This document shows positions 9,045-18,192 of a stretch of 64,000 bases of DNA, in pieces. The stretch comes from Lysobacteraceae bacterium. GTDB taxonomy: Bacteria > Pseudomonadota > Gammaproteobacteria > Xanthomonadales > Xanthomonadaceae. The stretch spans positions 186,001 to 250,000 of the forward strand of contig JAEUPQ010000015.1 in NCBI GenBank assembly GCA_016789405.1. The letters run 5' to 3'. The notes below the pieces were generated by a model that saw only the letters and a list, made by a program, of their open reading frames with translations, did no database searches and was not told where the DNA came from. Position numbers and translations under genes: made by a program. Each line of letters opens with the position of its first letter. Position 1 is the stretch's first letter.

Positions 9045-10304
9045 ATGACCACCGAAAAGCGCCGGACACCGGCCAGGACGCCAGCGAAGGCCGCTGGCAA
9101 GACCGTCAGCAAGACCACGTCTGCTGCGCGACCGAAAGCGAAGAAAGCCTCCGACGATGCCGACGTGTCGGCGGCTGCGCCGACCGAACGGAAGAAGCAG
9201 GTCGACATTCCCGTCGATGCGCAGGGCAAACCCGACCTTCTGTCTGTGCGTGCGCAGATCGATGGCATCGACCATGAAATCCAGTCGCTGATCGCAGAGC
9301 GCGCACTGTGGGCGCACCAGGTCGGCAAGGCCAAGGGCAAGCTCGCCGCGGCCGTCGACTACTACCGGCCCGAGCGCGAGGCGCAGGTGCTGCGTCGCGT
9401 GGTCGATCGCAACGAAGGCCCGCTGTCCGATGAAGTGCTGGTGCGCCTGTTCCGCGAGATCATGTCCGCCTGCCTCGCCCAGCAGGAACCGCTGAAGATC
9501 GGCTTCCTCGGCCCGGAAGGCACGTTCTCGCAGCAGGCGGTGTACAAGCACTTCGGTCATTCCGCGAAGGCGCTGCCGCTGGCGACGGTCGAAGAAGTGT
9601 TCGACGAGGTCGCCGCAGGCCATGCCGATTTCGGCGTGGTGCCGGTGGAGAATTCCGGCACCGGCACCATCCAGTCCACGCTCGACCTGTTCCTGACTTC
9701 GCCGCTGATGATCTGCGGTGAAGTCGAATTGCGCGTGCACCAGTACCTGCTGTCGCGCACCGGGCACATCGAAGACATCGAACGCGTCTATTCGCACGCG
9801 CTGTCGCTCGCGCAGTGCAAGGCCTGGCTGCGCCAGAACCTGCCGAAGGTCGAGAAGCAGGCGATGGTCAGCAATGCAGAAGCCGCGCGCCGTGCGCGCA
9901 ACTCGGATGATGCCGCGGCGATCGCCGGCGAGAATGCCGCGCATGCCTATGGGCTGAAGGTCGTGGCGGGCCCGATCGAGGATCGCGCCGACAACACCAC
10001 GCGTTTCCTTGTGATCGGCCGGAGTTCGTTCCCGCCGTCTGGCAACGACCGCACCTCGCTGCTGGTCTTCATCCGCGACCAACCGGGCGCGCTGTACCGC
10101 ATCCTCGAACCGCTGGCACGGCGCTTGATCAGCATGAACCGCATCGAGTCGCGTCCCGCACACGGCAAGCTGTGGCAGTACGCCTTCTTCATCGACGTCT
10201 CCGGCCATGCCGAGGAAGCGCCGCTGAAGGACGCGCTGGCCGAGATCGACGAATTCGCCGGCGAAGTGCGCGTGCTCGGTTCGTATCCGGTGGCGGTGCC
10301 CTGA
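9045..10304 (+). CDS. pheA: Bifunctional chorismate mutase / prephenate dehydratase (P-protein)
   Basis: 419 residues. The AroQ-type chorismate mutase domain spans about residues 60-145, the prephenate dehydratase domain begins at IGFLGPEGTFSQQA and a C-terminal ACT domain contains DQPGALYRIL and ESRP, the phenylalanine-binding motif. It makes phenylpyruvate from chorismate and should be feedback-inhibited by Phe. Unusual is the N-terminal extension of ~50 residues rich in Lys, Ala and Thr (TPAKAAGKTVSKTTSAARPK), absent from the ~386-residue E. coli enzyme. The ATG at 9045 gives this extension; a start after it is not obvious. Confidence 0.95.
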   Translation: MTTEKRRTPARTPAKAAGKTVSKTTSAARPKAKKASDDADVSAAAPTERKKQVDIPVDAQGKPDLLSVRAQIDGIDHEIQSLIAERALWAHQVGKAKGKLAAAVDYYRPEREAQVLRRVVDRNEGPLSDEVLVRLFREIMSACLAQQEPLKIGFLGPEGTFSQQAVYKHFGHSAKALPLATVEEVFDEVAAGHADFGVVPVENSGTGTIQSTLDLFLTSPLMICGEVELRVHQYLLSRTGHIEDIERVYSHALSLAQCKAWLRQNLPKVEKQAMVSNAEAARRARNSDDAAAIAGENAAHAYGLKVVAGPIEDRADNTTRFLVIGRSSFPPSGNDRTSLLVFIRDQPGALYRILEPLARRLISMNRIESRPAHGKLWQYAFFIDVSGHAEEAPLKDALAEIDEFAGEVRVLGSYPVAVP

Positions 10305-10395
10305 TCGGCACCGAGGCGTCGTCCAGCCATTTCCAACCAAGGCGCGATCCAGGTTCCGCCCTGACCGCGCGCACATCGGCCTACAGCTCGTCACC

Positions 10396-11535
10396 ATGAC
10401 CGAAGAAGCCTTTTTTTCATCGCTCGCCCAGCCCGGCATCCAGCGTCTGCGCGCCTACGACCCGGGACATGACCTCGTGGCGTTCCGTCGCAGGTTCGAA
10501 GGACGTTTCCTGGTCGAACTGGGCTCGAACGAGAACCCGTACGGCCCCAGCGCGAAAGCCAAGGAGGCCGTGCTGGGCACGATCCACGACAGCTTCCGAT
10601 ATCCGGATCCGCTGGGCGGCGATCTCAAGCGCGCGCTGGCGGCGAAGCATGGCGTCGACGTGGCGTCGATCCTGCTGGGCAACGGCTCGCACGAACTGCT
10701 GATGCAGATCGCGCAGGTGTTCGCCGGGCCGGGCGCGGATGTCGTCGCATCGAAATTCGGTTTCGCGGTCTATGCCATCGCCGCGCAGGCGGCCGGTGCC
10801 GTGCTTCACGTCGCGCCATGCAATGCCGACGACCATGCGATGCCGCGCGGTCACGACCTCGACGCCATCGCCGCGACGATCACGCCGGCCACGCGCCTCG
10901 TCTACATCGCCAATCCGAACAATCCCACCGGCACCTGGTTCGGTGCCGATGCGTTCGCGGCGTTCATGGCGAAGGTGCCGTCGAACTTACTGGTGGTTGT
11001 CGACGAAGCCTATGCCGAGTTCGTCGATGCGCCGGAATGGGCCTCGGCGCTCGCGCTGGTGTCGTCGCATGCCAACCTCGTCGTCGCCCGCACCTTCAGC
11101 AAGGCCTACGCGCTGGCCGGTCTGCGCGTGGGATACGCGATCGCCCATCCGGGCCTGATCGCGGTGATGGAACGCGTGCGCGAAAGCTTCAATGTCAACA
11201 GTGCCGGCCTGGCTGCGGCCGAGGCGGCGCTGGGCGACGACGAGCACCTGCGCTGGGTCGTGGCACGCAATGCCGAGCAGCGCGCTGCGCTGGCCGATGC
11301 GCTGCGCGCACGCGGCCTGACGGTGTTTCCCTCGCAGACCAATTTCCTGCTGGTGAAGTTCGCCGAGCCCGGCGACGAGGCGCGGGTCGCGCGCCTCGAT
11401 GCGGCGCTGATCGAGGCCGGCGTGGTGCTGCGTCCGATGGGCGGCTATGGCCTCGGCCATTGCCTGCGGATCACGGTCGGCACCGTCGACGAAAATCGCC
11501 GCCTGCTGGCGGAACTGGACAAGGTGCTGGCATGA
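10396..11535 (+). CDS. hisC: Histidinol-phosphate / aromatic aminotransferase
   Basis: 379 residues of the class I/II PLP aminotransferase fold, HisC subfamily: ELGSNENPYGPS at the N-terminus, NPNNPTGT, DEAYAEF, and the PLP lysine in RTFSKAYALAGLRVGY. HisC proteins convert histidinol phosphate, but copies embedded in aromatic operons often transaminate phenylpyruvate or prephenate. The position between pheA and aroA makes that the likely role here (inference). The stop overlaps the aroA start by four bases (ATGA). Confidence 0.92.
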   Translation: MTEEAFFSSLAQPGIQRLRAYDPGHDLVAFRRRFEGRFLVELGSNENPYGPSAKAKEAVLGTIHDSFRYPDPLGGDLKRALAAKHGVDVASILLGNGSHELLMQIAQVFAGPGADVVASKFGFAVYAIAAQAAGAVLHVAPCNADDHAMPRGHDLDAIAATITPATRLVYIANPNNPTGTWFGADAFAAFMAKVPSNLLVVVDEAYAEFVDAPEWASALALVSSHANLVVARTFSKAYALAGLRVGYAIAHPGLIAVMERVRESFNVNSAGLAAAEAALGDDEHLRWVVARNAEQRAALADALRARGLTVFPSQTNFLLVKFAEPGDEARVARLDAALIEAGVVLRPMGGYGLGHCLRITVGTVDENRRLLAELDKVLA

Positions 11536-12878
11536 GTGGCGGGTCGGAGATGAAGGACTGGATCGTCGCACCGGGCGCGCCGCTGTCGGGACGCATCCGC
11601 GTGCCGGGCGACAAGTCGGTGTCGCACCGCGCGATCATGCTGGCCTCGCTGGCCAGCGGGGTGTCGCGCATCGACGGCTTCCTGGAAGGCGAGGACACCC
11701 GCGCCACGGCAGCGGTGTTCCAGCGGCTCGGCGTGCGGATCGAGTCGCCCTCGGCGCAGTCGAGGATCGTGCATGGCGTCGGCCTGCGTGGCCTGCGCGG
11801 CACGGCCGATGCGCTGGATTGCGGCAATGCCGGCACCGGCATGCGCCTGCTTGCCGGCGTGCTGGCGGGGCAGGCGTTCGACAGCGTGCTGGTCGGCGAT
11901 GCTTCGCTGTCGAAGCGACCGATGCGTCGCGTGATCGATCCCTTGTCGAAAATGGGCGCGCGGATCGACAGCGAGGAGGGTGGGTTGCCGCCGCTGCGCA
12001 TCCATGGCGGGCAGGCGCTGTCGGGCATCGACTACACGCTGCCGGTGGCGAGCGCGCAGGTGAAATCTGCGCTGCTGCTGGCGGGCCTGTATGCGGATGG
12101 CGAAACCATCGTTCGCGAGCCGCATCCGACCCGCGACTACACCGAGCGCATGCTGTCCGCGTTCGGCTGGCCGATCGAATTCGAGCCCGGCTTCGCGCGC
12201 GTGCGCGGCGGTGCGGACGGGCGCCATGCGCTGCGCGCCACGGACGTCTCGGTGCCGGCGGATTTCTCGTCGGCGGCGTTCTTTCTCGTCGCGGCCAGCG
12301 TGATTGCGGGATCGGACCTCGTGCTCGAAGCGGTCGGCATGAACCCGCGTCGCACCGGCCTGCTGCAGGCCCTGAGACTGATGGGCGCGGACATCGAGGA
12401 ATCGAACGCGCGCAAGGCGGGCGGCGAAGCCGTGTCCGACCTGCGCGTGCGCCATGCGCAGTTGCGCGGCATCGATGTGCCCGAAGCCATCGTGCCGGAC
12501 ATGATCGACGAGTTTCCGGCCTTGTTCATTGCCGCGGCCTGCGCCGAAGGCGTGACCCGCGTACGTGGCGCCGCCGAATTGCGGGTGAAGGAGTCCGACC
12601 GGCTCGCCACCATGTCCGCCGGCCTGCGCCAGCTCGGGATCCGCGTCGACGAAACCCCGGATGGCGCCGATATCCACCCGGGCCCGCTGCGACCCGCCGC
12701 CGATGGCCGCACGCGCATCGACAGCCACGGCGACCATCGCATCGCGATGTCGTTCGCGATCGCCGCGCAGCGCGCCGGGCTCCCGTTCGCGATCGGCGAC
12801 ATCGCCAATGTGGCGACGTCGTTTCCGGGCTTCGATGCGCTGGCGCGCGGCGTCGGCTTCGGCCTGCGCGACGCCTGA
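11532..12878 (+). CDS. aroA: 3-phosphoshikimate 1-carboxyvinyltransferase (EPSP synthase)
   Basis: 448 residues. Diagnostic motifs are PGDKSVSHRAIM, LDCGNAGTGMRLL, ELRVKESDR and SHGDHRIAM. It joins phosphoenolpyruvate to shikimate-3-phosphate in the step before chorismate. Its ATG is coupled to the hisC stop. In many gammaproteobacteria cmk-rpsA follows aroA; here the next gene is an unrelated lipoprotein on the other strand. Confidence 0.97.
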   Translation: MSGGSEMKDWIVAPGAPLSGRIRVPGDKSVSHRAIMLASLASGVSRIDGFLEGEDTRATAAVFQRLGVRIESPSAQSRIVHGVGLRGLRGTADALDCGNAGTGMRLLAGVLAGQAFDSVLVGDASLSKRPMRRVIDPLSKMGARIDSEEGGLPPLRIHGGQALSGIDYTLPVASAQVKSALLLAGLYADGETIVREPHPTRDYTERMLSAFGWPIEFEPGFARVRGGADGRHALRATDVSVPADFSSAAFFLVAASVIAGSDLVLEAVGMNPRRTGLLQALRLMGADIEESNARKAGGEAVSDLRVRHAQLRGIDVPEAIVPDMIDEFPALFIAAACAEGVTRVRGAAELRVKESDRLATMSAGLRQLGIRVDETPDGADIHPGPLRPAADGRTRIDSHGDHRIAMSFAIAAQRAGLPFAIGDIANVATSFPGFDALARGVGFGLRDA

Positions 12879-12905
12879 GTTCGCGCAGGCCGTGACGCCA
12901 GGGCC

Positions 12906-13658
12906 TCAGCGCTTGGCTTCGGCCTGTTTCAGCACTTCGCCGATGGCCGGTGACCAGACCGTCCAGGTGTGGCCGCCTTCGCGGACCAGCACCTGGTCGG
13001 CGGGCAGGGCCGGCGCGAGCAGCGGGACCGCGTTGCGCAGGCGGTCCTTGTCGCCGTAGGCCAGCCAGAAGCGCTTGGACTGTGCCGGGTCGCGCGACAC
13101 TTTCTGGATGTGGCGCCAGATCTCGCGCTGCCAGGTGTCGTCGTTCACCTCCTGCGGTGGGCCGGCATCCCACTTGGCGATGCCGCCTGCGTCGCCGATC
13201 TCGCGCAGCAACTTGCGATCGCCCAGATAGGGCGCGAGCAACACGAGGCCGTCCATCTCGCCCGGGTGCAGACGGTCGTAGAGCAGCACGCCCATGCCGC
13301 CCATCGAGGCACCGGCCAGCCACACTTCGCGGTAACCGCGCTGGCGGGCCGGTGCGACGACCTCGGCGTGCAAACGTTCGGGCGCGCGACCCTGCATGTA
13401 GTAGCCGAGCGTCAGTTCCGCGAACAGCACGTCTGCATCCGGCCAGGCGCCCTGGATGGACGCGGCCATGCCGCTGTCGCGCAGGGCCGGCAGGCCGTCG
13501 GCACGTCCTGGCAGCACGATCACCAGACGCTTGGCGGGCTGTGGCGCCGGTACCAGCAGGGTCGGGATGGTCTTCGACGGATCGCTGGGCGGCAGGCAGC
13601 CGGCCAGCATCAACATGGTGGCCAGCAGCGCGAACAGGGCGAATGGCTTGGATCGCAT
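12906..13658 (-). CDS. Lipoprotein of the alpha/beta hydrolase fold
   Basis: 250 residues. The signal peptide ends in the lipobox LAGC. The hydrolase triad can be read as Ser in GASMGG, Asp in YGDKDR and His in EGGHTW. It is probably an esterase or similar hydrolase anchored in the envelope, substrate unknown. A GAGGAG site lies before the ATG at 13658. It converges on aroA with 27 bases between stops. Confidence 0.8.
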   Translation of the reverse strand: MRSKPFALFALLATMLMLAGCLPPSDPSKTIPTLLVPAPQPAKRLVIVLPGRADGLPALRDSGMAASIQGAWPDADVLFAELTLGYYMQGRAPERLHAEVVAPARQRGYREVWLAGASMGGMGVLLYDRLHPGEMDGLVLLAPYLGDRKLLREIGDAGGIAKWDAGPPQEVNDDTWQREIWRHIQKVSRDPAQSKRFWLAYGDKDRLRNAVPLLAPALPADQVLVREGGHTWTVWSPAIGEVLKQAEAKR

Positions 13659-13716
13659 GGGTCACTCCTCGGACGGGGCTGAAATCCCTACGTGCGTCGC
13701 TGCGAAACGGATGCGC

Positions 13717-14259
13717 TCAGCGACCCGCCGGGCGCTGCAGCACTTCGGGTGGCAGCAGGTCGGTGATCTCGCGGATGAAGACCGGCAGGCTGTCTTCCGA
13801 ATAGCCGCGATGGACGTGCGCGACCTTGCCTTCGCGGTCGATGATGAACATGTTCGGCAGCGCCTGCACGCCGTAGCGCACGCTGGTGGCGCCGCTGCTG
13901 TCGTGGACCCAGGTCAGGTCGAGGTCCTTGTTGGCGCGGACCACTTCGAGGTAGTCCTTGCGCGGTTCCTTGACGTTGATCGCGATGACTTCGAGGGCCT
14001 CGCGACCGATGGCGCGCTGGAACTTGCCCAGCACGGGCAATTCGCGGCGGCAGGGGCCGCACCACGACGCCCAGAACGTCACGATGACCACCTTGCCGCG
14101 ATGGCCGCTGATGGTCTGTTCGGCGCCCTCGCGATCCTTGCCCAGCGCGTCCGGTGGAATGTCGCCGGGTCCGGGTTGCGGGCGGGATCCGGCCGACGCC
14201 ACGGAGGCGGAGAAGACAAGGAGGAGCGTGGCCAGCAGGCCGCGGTAGGTGAAGGGCAT
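13717..14259 (-). CDS. Secreted TlpA-like thioredoxin family protein
   Basis: 180 residues with a signal peptide (LLVFSASVASA) and the redox motif FWASWCGPCRREL, followed by the cis-Pro region ALPNMFII. Periplasmic proteins of this type reduce disulfides, often during cytochrome or envelope maturation. An in-frame ATG at 14292 would add 11 residues before the signal sequence and is less likely. It may be cotranscribed downstream of fpr. Confidence 0.88.
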   Translation of the reverse strand: MPFTYRGLLATLLLVFSASVASAGSRPQPGPGDIPPDALGKDREGAEQTISGHRGKVVIVTFWASWCGPCRRELPVLGKFQRAIGREALEVIAINVKEPRKDYLEVVRANKDLDLTWVHDSSGATSVRYGVQALPNMFIIDREGKVAHVHRGYSEDSLPVFIREITDLLPPEVLQRPAGR

Positions 14260-14318
14260 CGTCGTTCCGGCGCAGCGCGCTGTGGCTTGCATTCGCGCCA
14301 GTCTATGCCAGGCCGCGA

Positions 14319-15128
14319 TCACTTCTCGACGAAGGCGCGCTCGAACACGTATTCGCCGGCGGTGCCGATGCGCGGCGACGCCGTGAACCCGCGGCCATCG
14401 AGGATGCGGCGGAAGTCGGCCAGCATCTGCGGGCTGCCGCAGATCATCGCGCGATCGTGCGCGGCGTCCAGCGGGTCCAGGCCCAGGTCGGCGGCGATGC
14501 GGCCGCTGTCGAGCAGGTCGGTGATGCGGCCTCGCTGCGAGCGGCCCTGGAACGTGAAGTCTTCGCGGCTGACCGCCGGGTAGTACAGCAGCTTGCGGCT
14601 GATCTCCTCGCCCAGGAACTCGTGGTGCGGCAACTCGCGTTCGATGTAGTCGCGGTAGGCCAGATCCTCGGCGCCGCGCACGCCGTGGACGATGACGACC
14701 TTCTCGAAACGCTCGTAGGTCGCCGGGTCCTTGACGACGGCCATCCATGGCGCGAGCCCGGTGCCGGTGGACAGCAGGTAGAGGTTTCGGCCCGGGTGCA
14801 CGTCGGAGATCAGCAGCGTCCCGGTCGGCTTGCGGCCGATCAGGATGCTGTCGCCGGGTTTGACATGCTGCAGGCGCGAGGTCAGCGGGCCGTCCTGCAC
14901 CTTGATGCTGAAGAACTCGAGCTGCTCCTCCCAGTTGGCGCTGGCGATCGAGTAGGCGCGCATCAGCGGCTTGGTCGAGCCGTCCGACTGCGGCACGTCC
15001 AGCCCGATCATCACGAACTGGCCGTTCTCGAACCGGAAGCCGTCGTCGCGGGTGGTGGTGAAGCTGAAGTAGGCGTCGGTCCAGTGACGGACGTCCAGCA
15101 CGGTTTCGGTGCCGTAGGGGGAGGCCAT
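14319..15128 (-). CDS. fpr: Ferredoxin/flavodoxin-NADP+ reductase
   Basis: 269 residues. The FAD-binding motif RAYSIAS, the NADP site STGTGLAPWMAVV, the CGSPQML motif and the C-terminal VFERAFVEK are those of the bacterial subclass II FPR. It moves electrons between NADPH and ferredoxin or flavodoxin in oxidative-stress and biosynthetic reactions. Full length. Confidence 0.93.
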   Translation of the reverse strand: MASPYGTETVLDVRHWTDAYFSFTTTRDDGFRFENGQFVMIGLDVPQSDGSTKPLMRAYSIASANWEEQLEFFSIKVQDGPLTSRLQHVKPGDSILIGRKPTGTLLISDVHPGRNLYLLSTGTGLAPWMAVVKDPATYERFEKVVIVHGVRGAEDLAYRDYIERELPHHEFLGEEISRKLLYYPAVSREDFTFQGRSQRGRITDLLDSGRIAADLGLDPLDAAHDRAMICGSPQMLADFRRILDGRGFTASPRIGTAGEYVFERAFVEK

Positions 15129-15206
15129 GTGGTCGGGAAAGGGGTGCAGCGGAGCGGGCGCGCATTGTACCGGACGGCCCGGGTCGCGCCGTCCGGCTCG
15201 TGGTGT

Positions 15207-15764
15207 TCAGAGTGCCAGGGTATGCACGACCTGGGTGCGGTCGTCCGGATCCGGCGCGGTGTGGAAGTCCAGGTGATGGGCGAGGTGGGCCATCTCCTGG
15301 TTCTCGGCGAAGTCCAGCGACACCATCCGCTGCAAGCCGCGCTCACGGGCGGCGTCGATCAGCCGGTGCATCAGCATCGTGCCCAGCCCCTGGCCCTGCC
15401 AGGCGTCGAGCACGGTCACGGCGATTTCGCAGGTCAGCGGATCGGCGCCCACCGCGTAGCGGGAGACCCCGACGATGGCGCCGCGCTCGTCGGCATCGGC
15501 CAGGGCGACGAAGGCCTCGTCGTTGATGTGATCCACGTTCACCAGCGTCTCGATCATCTCCGGGGCGGGCTCGCGGATCTGCTCCTGGAACCGGTATCGG
15601 CGCGCCTGCGGGGACAGGGCCAGGATGAAGGCACGCTCGGCCTCGGCGTCGCCGGGATTCATCGGACGGATCAGGGTCTTCCGGCCATCGGCAAGGGTTT
15701 CGACTGCGTAGGGCAGGAAGGGCCGGGTTTCGGGGACGGACGGACGATCGGTGGCGTTGTGCAT
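15207..15764 (-). CDS. GNAT family N-acetyltransferase
   Basis: 185 residues starting MHNATDRPSV, with GGAG upstream. The acetyl-CoA motif A is visible as VLDAWQGQGLGTMLMHRLI. The N-terminal TLIRPMNPGDAEAERAFILALSP resembles the GNAT domain found alone and in protein acetyltransferases of the Pat type. It may act on protein lysines or small amines; no substrate can be named. Confidence 0.85.
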   Translation of the reverse strand: MHNATDRPSVPETRPFLPYAVETLADGRKTLIRPMNPGDAEAERAFILALSPQARRYRFQEQIREPAPEMIETLVNVDHINDEAFVALADADERGAIVGVSRYAVGADPLTCEIAVTVLDAWQGQGLGTMLMHRLIDAARERGLQRMVSLDFAENQEMAHLAHHLDFHTAPDPDDRTQVVHTLAL

Positions 15765-15876
15765 GGCGACTCCGGCTGGGGCTCGACATGAGGTCGAGGT
15801 GGGGATGGCGTCGATTGTGCGGAGCGCCATCCAGGCTCGCATTGACCCCGGTCAAACCTGCTGGACAAGTCCCGCG

Positions 15877-16404
15877 TCAGCCCGCCGCCGCGTCCTTCAT
15901 GTTCGCCAGACCCTGCTCGAAGTCCTTGCCGATCATCCTGTCCATGCCGACTACGGTATCCATCAGTTTGGAGACGTAAGGCATCGGGCCGTCCATCGAC
16001 CAGGTCACCTCGGTGCCGCCGTCCTTCGGAACCAGCGAGAACACGGTGACGTTGCTGGACTCGAAGGGATCGATGAAATCGAGCTTGATCACGATCCTGG
16101 CGGGCGGTGTGGCCTCGGTGATCTCCATGCGCCCCTCGCCGACGTCGCTGTTGCCCTTCCAGGCATACGTCGCCCCGAGGCCCTTGCCCGGGCCGCCATG
16201 GGTGCGGGCCATGGCCGGGTCGAGCTTCTCCCAGGGCGACCACTCGCCCCAGCGATGGAAATCCTCGATCAGCGCGTAGACCTGTTCCGGCGGCGCCGGA
16301 ATGACCGCCTTGCGTTCGACCCGGAAAGTGTCCGGCTTGGTCGCCGCATAGCCCAGCACGCCAACGATCACGAGCAGCAGCACGAGCAGGATCTTCTTCA
16401 CCAT
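15877..16404 (-). CDS. Membrane-anchored SRPBCC family protein
   Basis: 175 residues. One N-terminal transmembrane helix (LVLLLVIVGVLGYAA) is followed by a START/polyketide-cyclase-like fold: PPEQVYALIEDFHRWGEWSPWEKLDP and later GTEVTWSMDGPM. Such domains bind hydrophobic ligands. I chose the ATG at 16404 because it begins immediately before the helix. Function unknown. Confidence 0.8.
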   Translation of the reverse strand: MVKKILLVLLLVIVGVLGYAATKPDTFRVERKAVIPAPPEQVYALIEDFHRWGEWSPWEKLDPAMARTHGGPGKGLGATYAWKGNSDVGEGRMEITEATPPARIVIKLDFIDPFESSNVTVFSLVPKDGGTEVTWSMDGPMPYVSKLMDTVVGMDRMIGKDFEQGLANMKDAAAG

Positions 16405-16513
16405 GGCCTTGCCCCCGAGGATTGGATGTCCTGGCATTGTCGGCCGATCCATCCAGTTCGCAAGCCCAGGCGTTTCGCAAGGTCGGGTCGGGCATCCGGG
16501 CCCCGGTGCGCGG

Positions 16514-16519
16514 TAAAAT
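16514..16519 (+). promoter_or_regulatory. -10 box of the fumarase promoter
   Basis: TAAAAT followed by CGCGGC; the surrounding GCGCGGTAAAATCGCGGC string also occurs before tcdA (24003-24020). No convincing -35 element. A start of transcription near 16526 would give a short leader for the gene at 16551 or 16578. Confidence 0.55.
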
Positions 16520-16577
16520 CGCGGCTCCACACGCCACGACGGTTCCTTCCGTGTCCGCAGCCTCCGCCTCCAACGCC

Positions 16578-18113
16578 ATGCCCGCCGACCGCCGCCCGGT
16601 TTCGATCAAGCAGGAAGACCTGATCCAGTCGATCGCCGACGGCCTGCAGTACATCAGCTACTACCACCCGGTCGACTACATCAAGAATCTCGCCGCCGCC
16701 TACGAGCGCGAGGAAAGCGTGGCCGCGAAGGACGCCATCGCCCAGATCCTGATCAACTCGCGCATGTGCGCCGAAGGCCACCGCCCGATCTGCCAGGACA
16801 CCGGCATCGTCACCGTGTTCCTCGAAGTGGGCATGGACGTGCGCTGGGACGACGCCACGATGGCGCTTGAGGACATGGTTCACGAAGGCGTGCGCCGCGC
16901 CTACAACCACCCGGACAACAAGCTGCGCGCCAGCGTGCTGGCCGATCCGGCCGGCAAGCGCACCAACACGAAGGACAACACGCCCGGCGTGGTGAACGTG
17001 AAGATCGTCCCGGGCAACACCGTGGACGTGATCGTCGCCGCGAAGGGCGGTGGTTCGGAAGCCAAGTCGAAGTTCGCGATGCTCAATCCGTCCGATTCGA
17101 TCGTCGACTGGGTGCTGAAGACCGTGCCGACCATGGGCGCCGGCTGGTGCCCGCCGGGCATGCTGGGCATCGGCATCGGCGGCACGGCCGAAAAGGCGAT
17201 GCTGCTGGCGAAGGAATCGCTGATGGAACCCATCGACATCACCGAACTGCAGCAGCGCGGTGCGAGCAATCGCGCCGAGGAACTGCGCCTCGAGCTGTAC
17301 GAAAAGGTCAACGCGCTCGGCATCGGCGCCCAGGGTCTGGGCGGCCTGACCACCGTGCTCGACATCAAGGTCAAGGATTACCCGACCCATGCGGCGAACC
17401 TGCCGGTGGCGATGATCCCGAACTGCGCCGCGACCCGTCACGCACATTTCACGCTCGACGGCAGCGGTCCGGTGATGCTCGATCCGCCGTCGCTGGAAGA
17501 CTGGCCGGAGTTGACCTACGACGCGTCCAAGGGCCGTCGCGTCGATCTCGACACGGTGACGAAGGAAGACGTCGCTTCGTGGAAGCCGGGCGAGGTGCTG
17601 CTGCTCAACGGCAAGTTGCTGACTGGTCGCGACGCGGCGCACAAGCGGATGGTCGACATGCTCAACAAGGGCGAGGCGCTGCCGGTCGATCTGCGCGGCA
17701 AGTTCATCTACTACGTCGGCCCGGTCGATCCGGTGCGCGACGAAGTCGTCGGCCCCGCCGGCCCGACCACCGCCACGCGCATGGACAAGTTCACCGACCA
17801 GGTGCTCGCGCAGACCGGGCTGATGGGCATGGTCGGCAAGGCCGAGCGCGGCCCGACCGCGATCGAAGCGATCAAGAAACACCAGTCCGTCTACCTGATG
17901 GCCGTCGGTGGCGCCGCCTACCTCGTGTCGAAGGCGATCAAGGGCGCGAAGGTCGTCGGCTTCGCCGACCTCGGCATGGAGGCGATCTACGAATTCGACG
18001 TGAAGGACATGCCGGTGACCGTCGCCGTCGATTCGCAGGGCACCTCGGTCCACAACACCGGCCCGAAGGAATGGCAGGCGCGGATCGGCAAGATTCCGGT
18101 GGTGCTGGGCTGA
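16578..18113 (+). CDS. Class I (iron-sulfur) fumarate hydratase
   Basis: 511 residues from the ATG at 16578; an in-frame GTG at 16551 would add nine residues and neither has a clear ribosome binding site. Class I motifs include RPICQDTGIVTVF, KGGGSEAKSKF and NCAATRHAHF, whose cysteines are expected [4Fe-4S] ligands. It interconverts fumarate and malate in the TCA cycle. Slightly shorter than E. coli FumA (548). Confidence 0.95.
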   Translation: MPADRRPVSIKQEDLIQSIADGLQYISYYHPVDYIKNLAAAYEREESVAAKDAIAQILINSRMCAEGHRPICQDTGIVTVFLEVGMDVRWDDATMALEDMVHEGVRRAYNHPDNKLRASVLADPAGKRTNTKDNTPGVVNVKIVPGNTVDVIVAAKGGGSEAKSKFAMLNPSDSIVDWVLKTVPTMGAGWCPPGMLGIGIGGTAEKAMLLAKESLMEPIDITELQQRGASNRAEELRLELYEKVNALGIGAQGLGGLTTVLDIKVKDYPTHAANLPVAMIPNCAATRHAHFTLDGSGPVMLDPPSLEDWPELTYDASKGRRVDLDTVTKEDVASWKPGEVLLLNGKLLTGRDAAHKRMVDMLNKGEALPVDLRGKFIYYVGPVDPVRDEVVGPAGPTTATRMDKFTDQVLAQTGLMGMVGKAERGPTAIEAIKKHQSVYLMAVGGAAYLVSKAIKGAKVVGFADLGMEAIYEFDVKDMPVTVAVDSQGTSVHNTGPKEWQARIGKIPVVLG

Positions 18114-18163
18114 CGCACCGTCGGCGCGGCTACATCTGGCAGCGCCTGATCGCGGGCAGGGAA

Positions 18164-18189
18164 CCTTGGAGGCCCGACGGCCTCCAAGG
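18164..18189. repeat. Perfect 10-bp inverted repeat between fumarase and GspG-like gene
   Basis: CCTTGGAGGC and GCCTCCAAGG flank CCGACG. It could form a strong hairpin ending 51-76 bases after the fumarase stop. There is no T-tract, and it ends three bases before the next gene's start, so it may limit read-through or translation. Confidence 0.5.
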
Positions 18190-18192
18190 CAC

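Noticed and set aside
10818..11531. Plus-strand frame extending aroA upstream through hisC
   Set aside because: It translates hisC in a wrong frame; the aroA start overlaps the hisC stop as ATGA.
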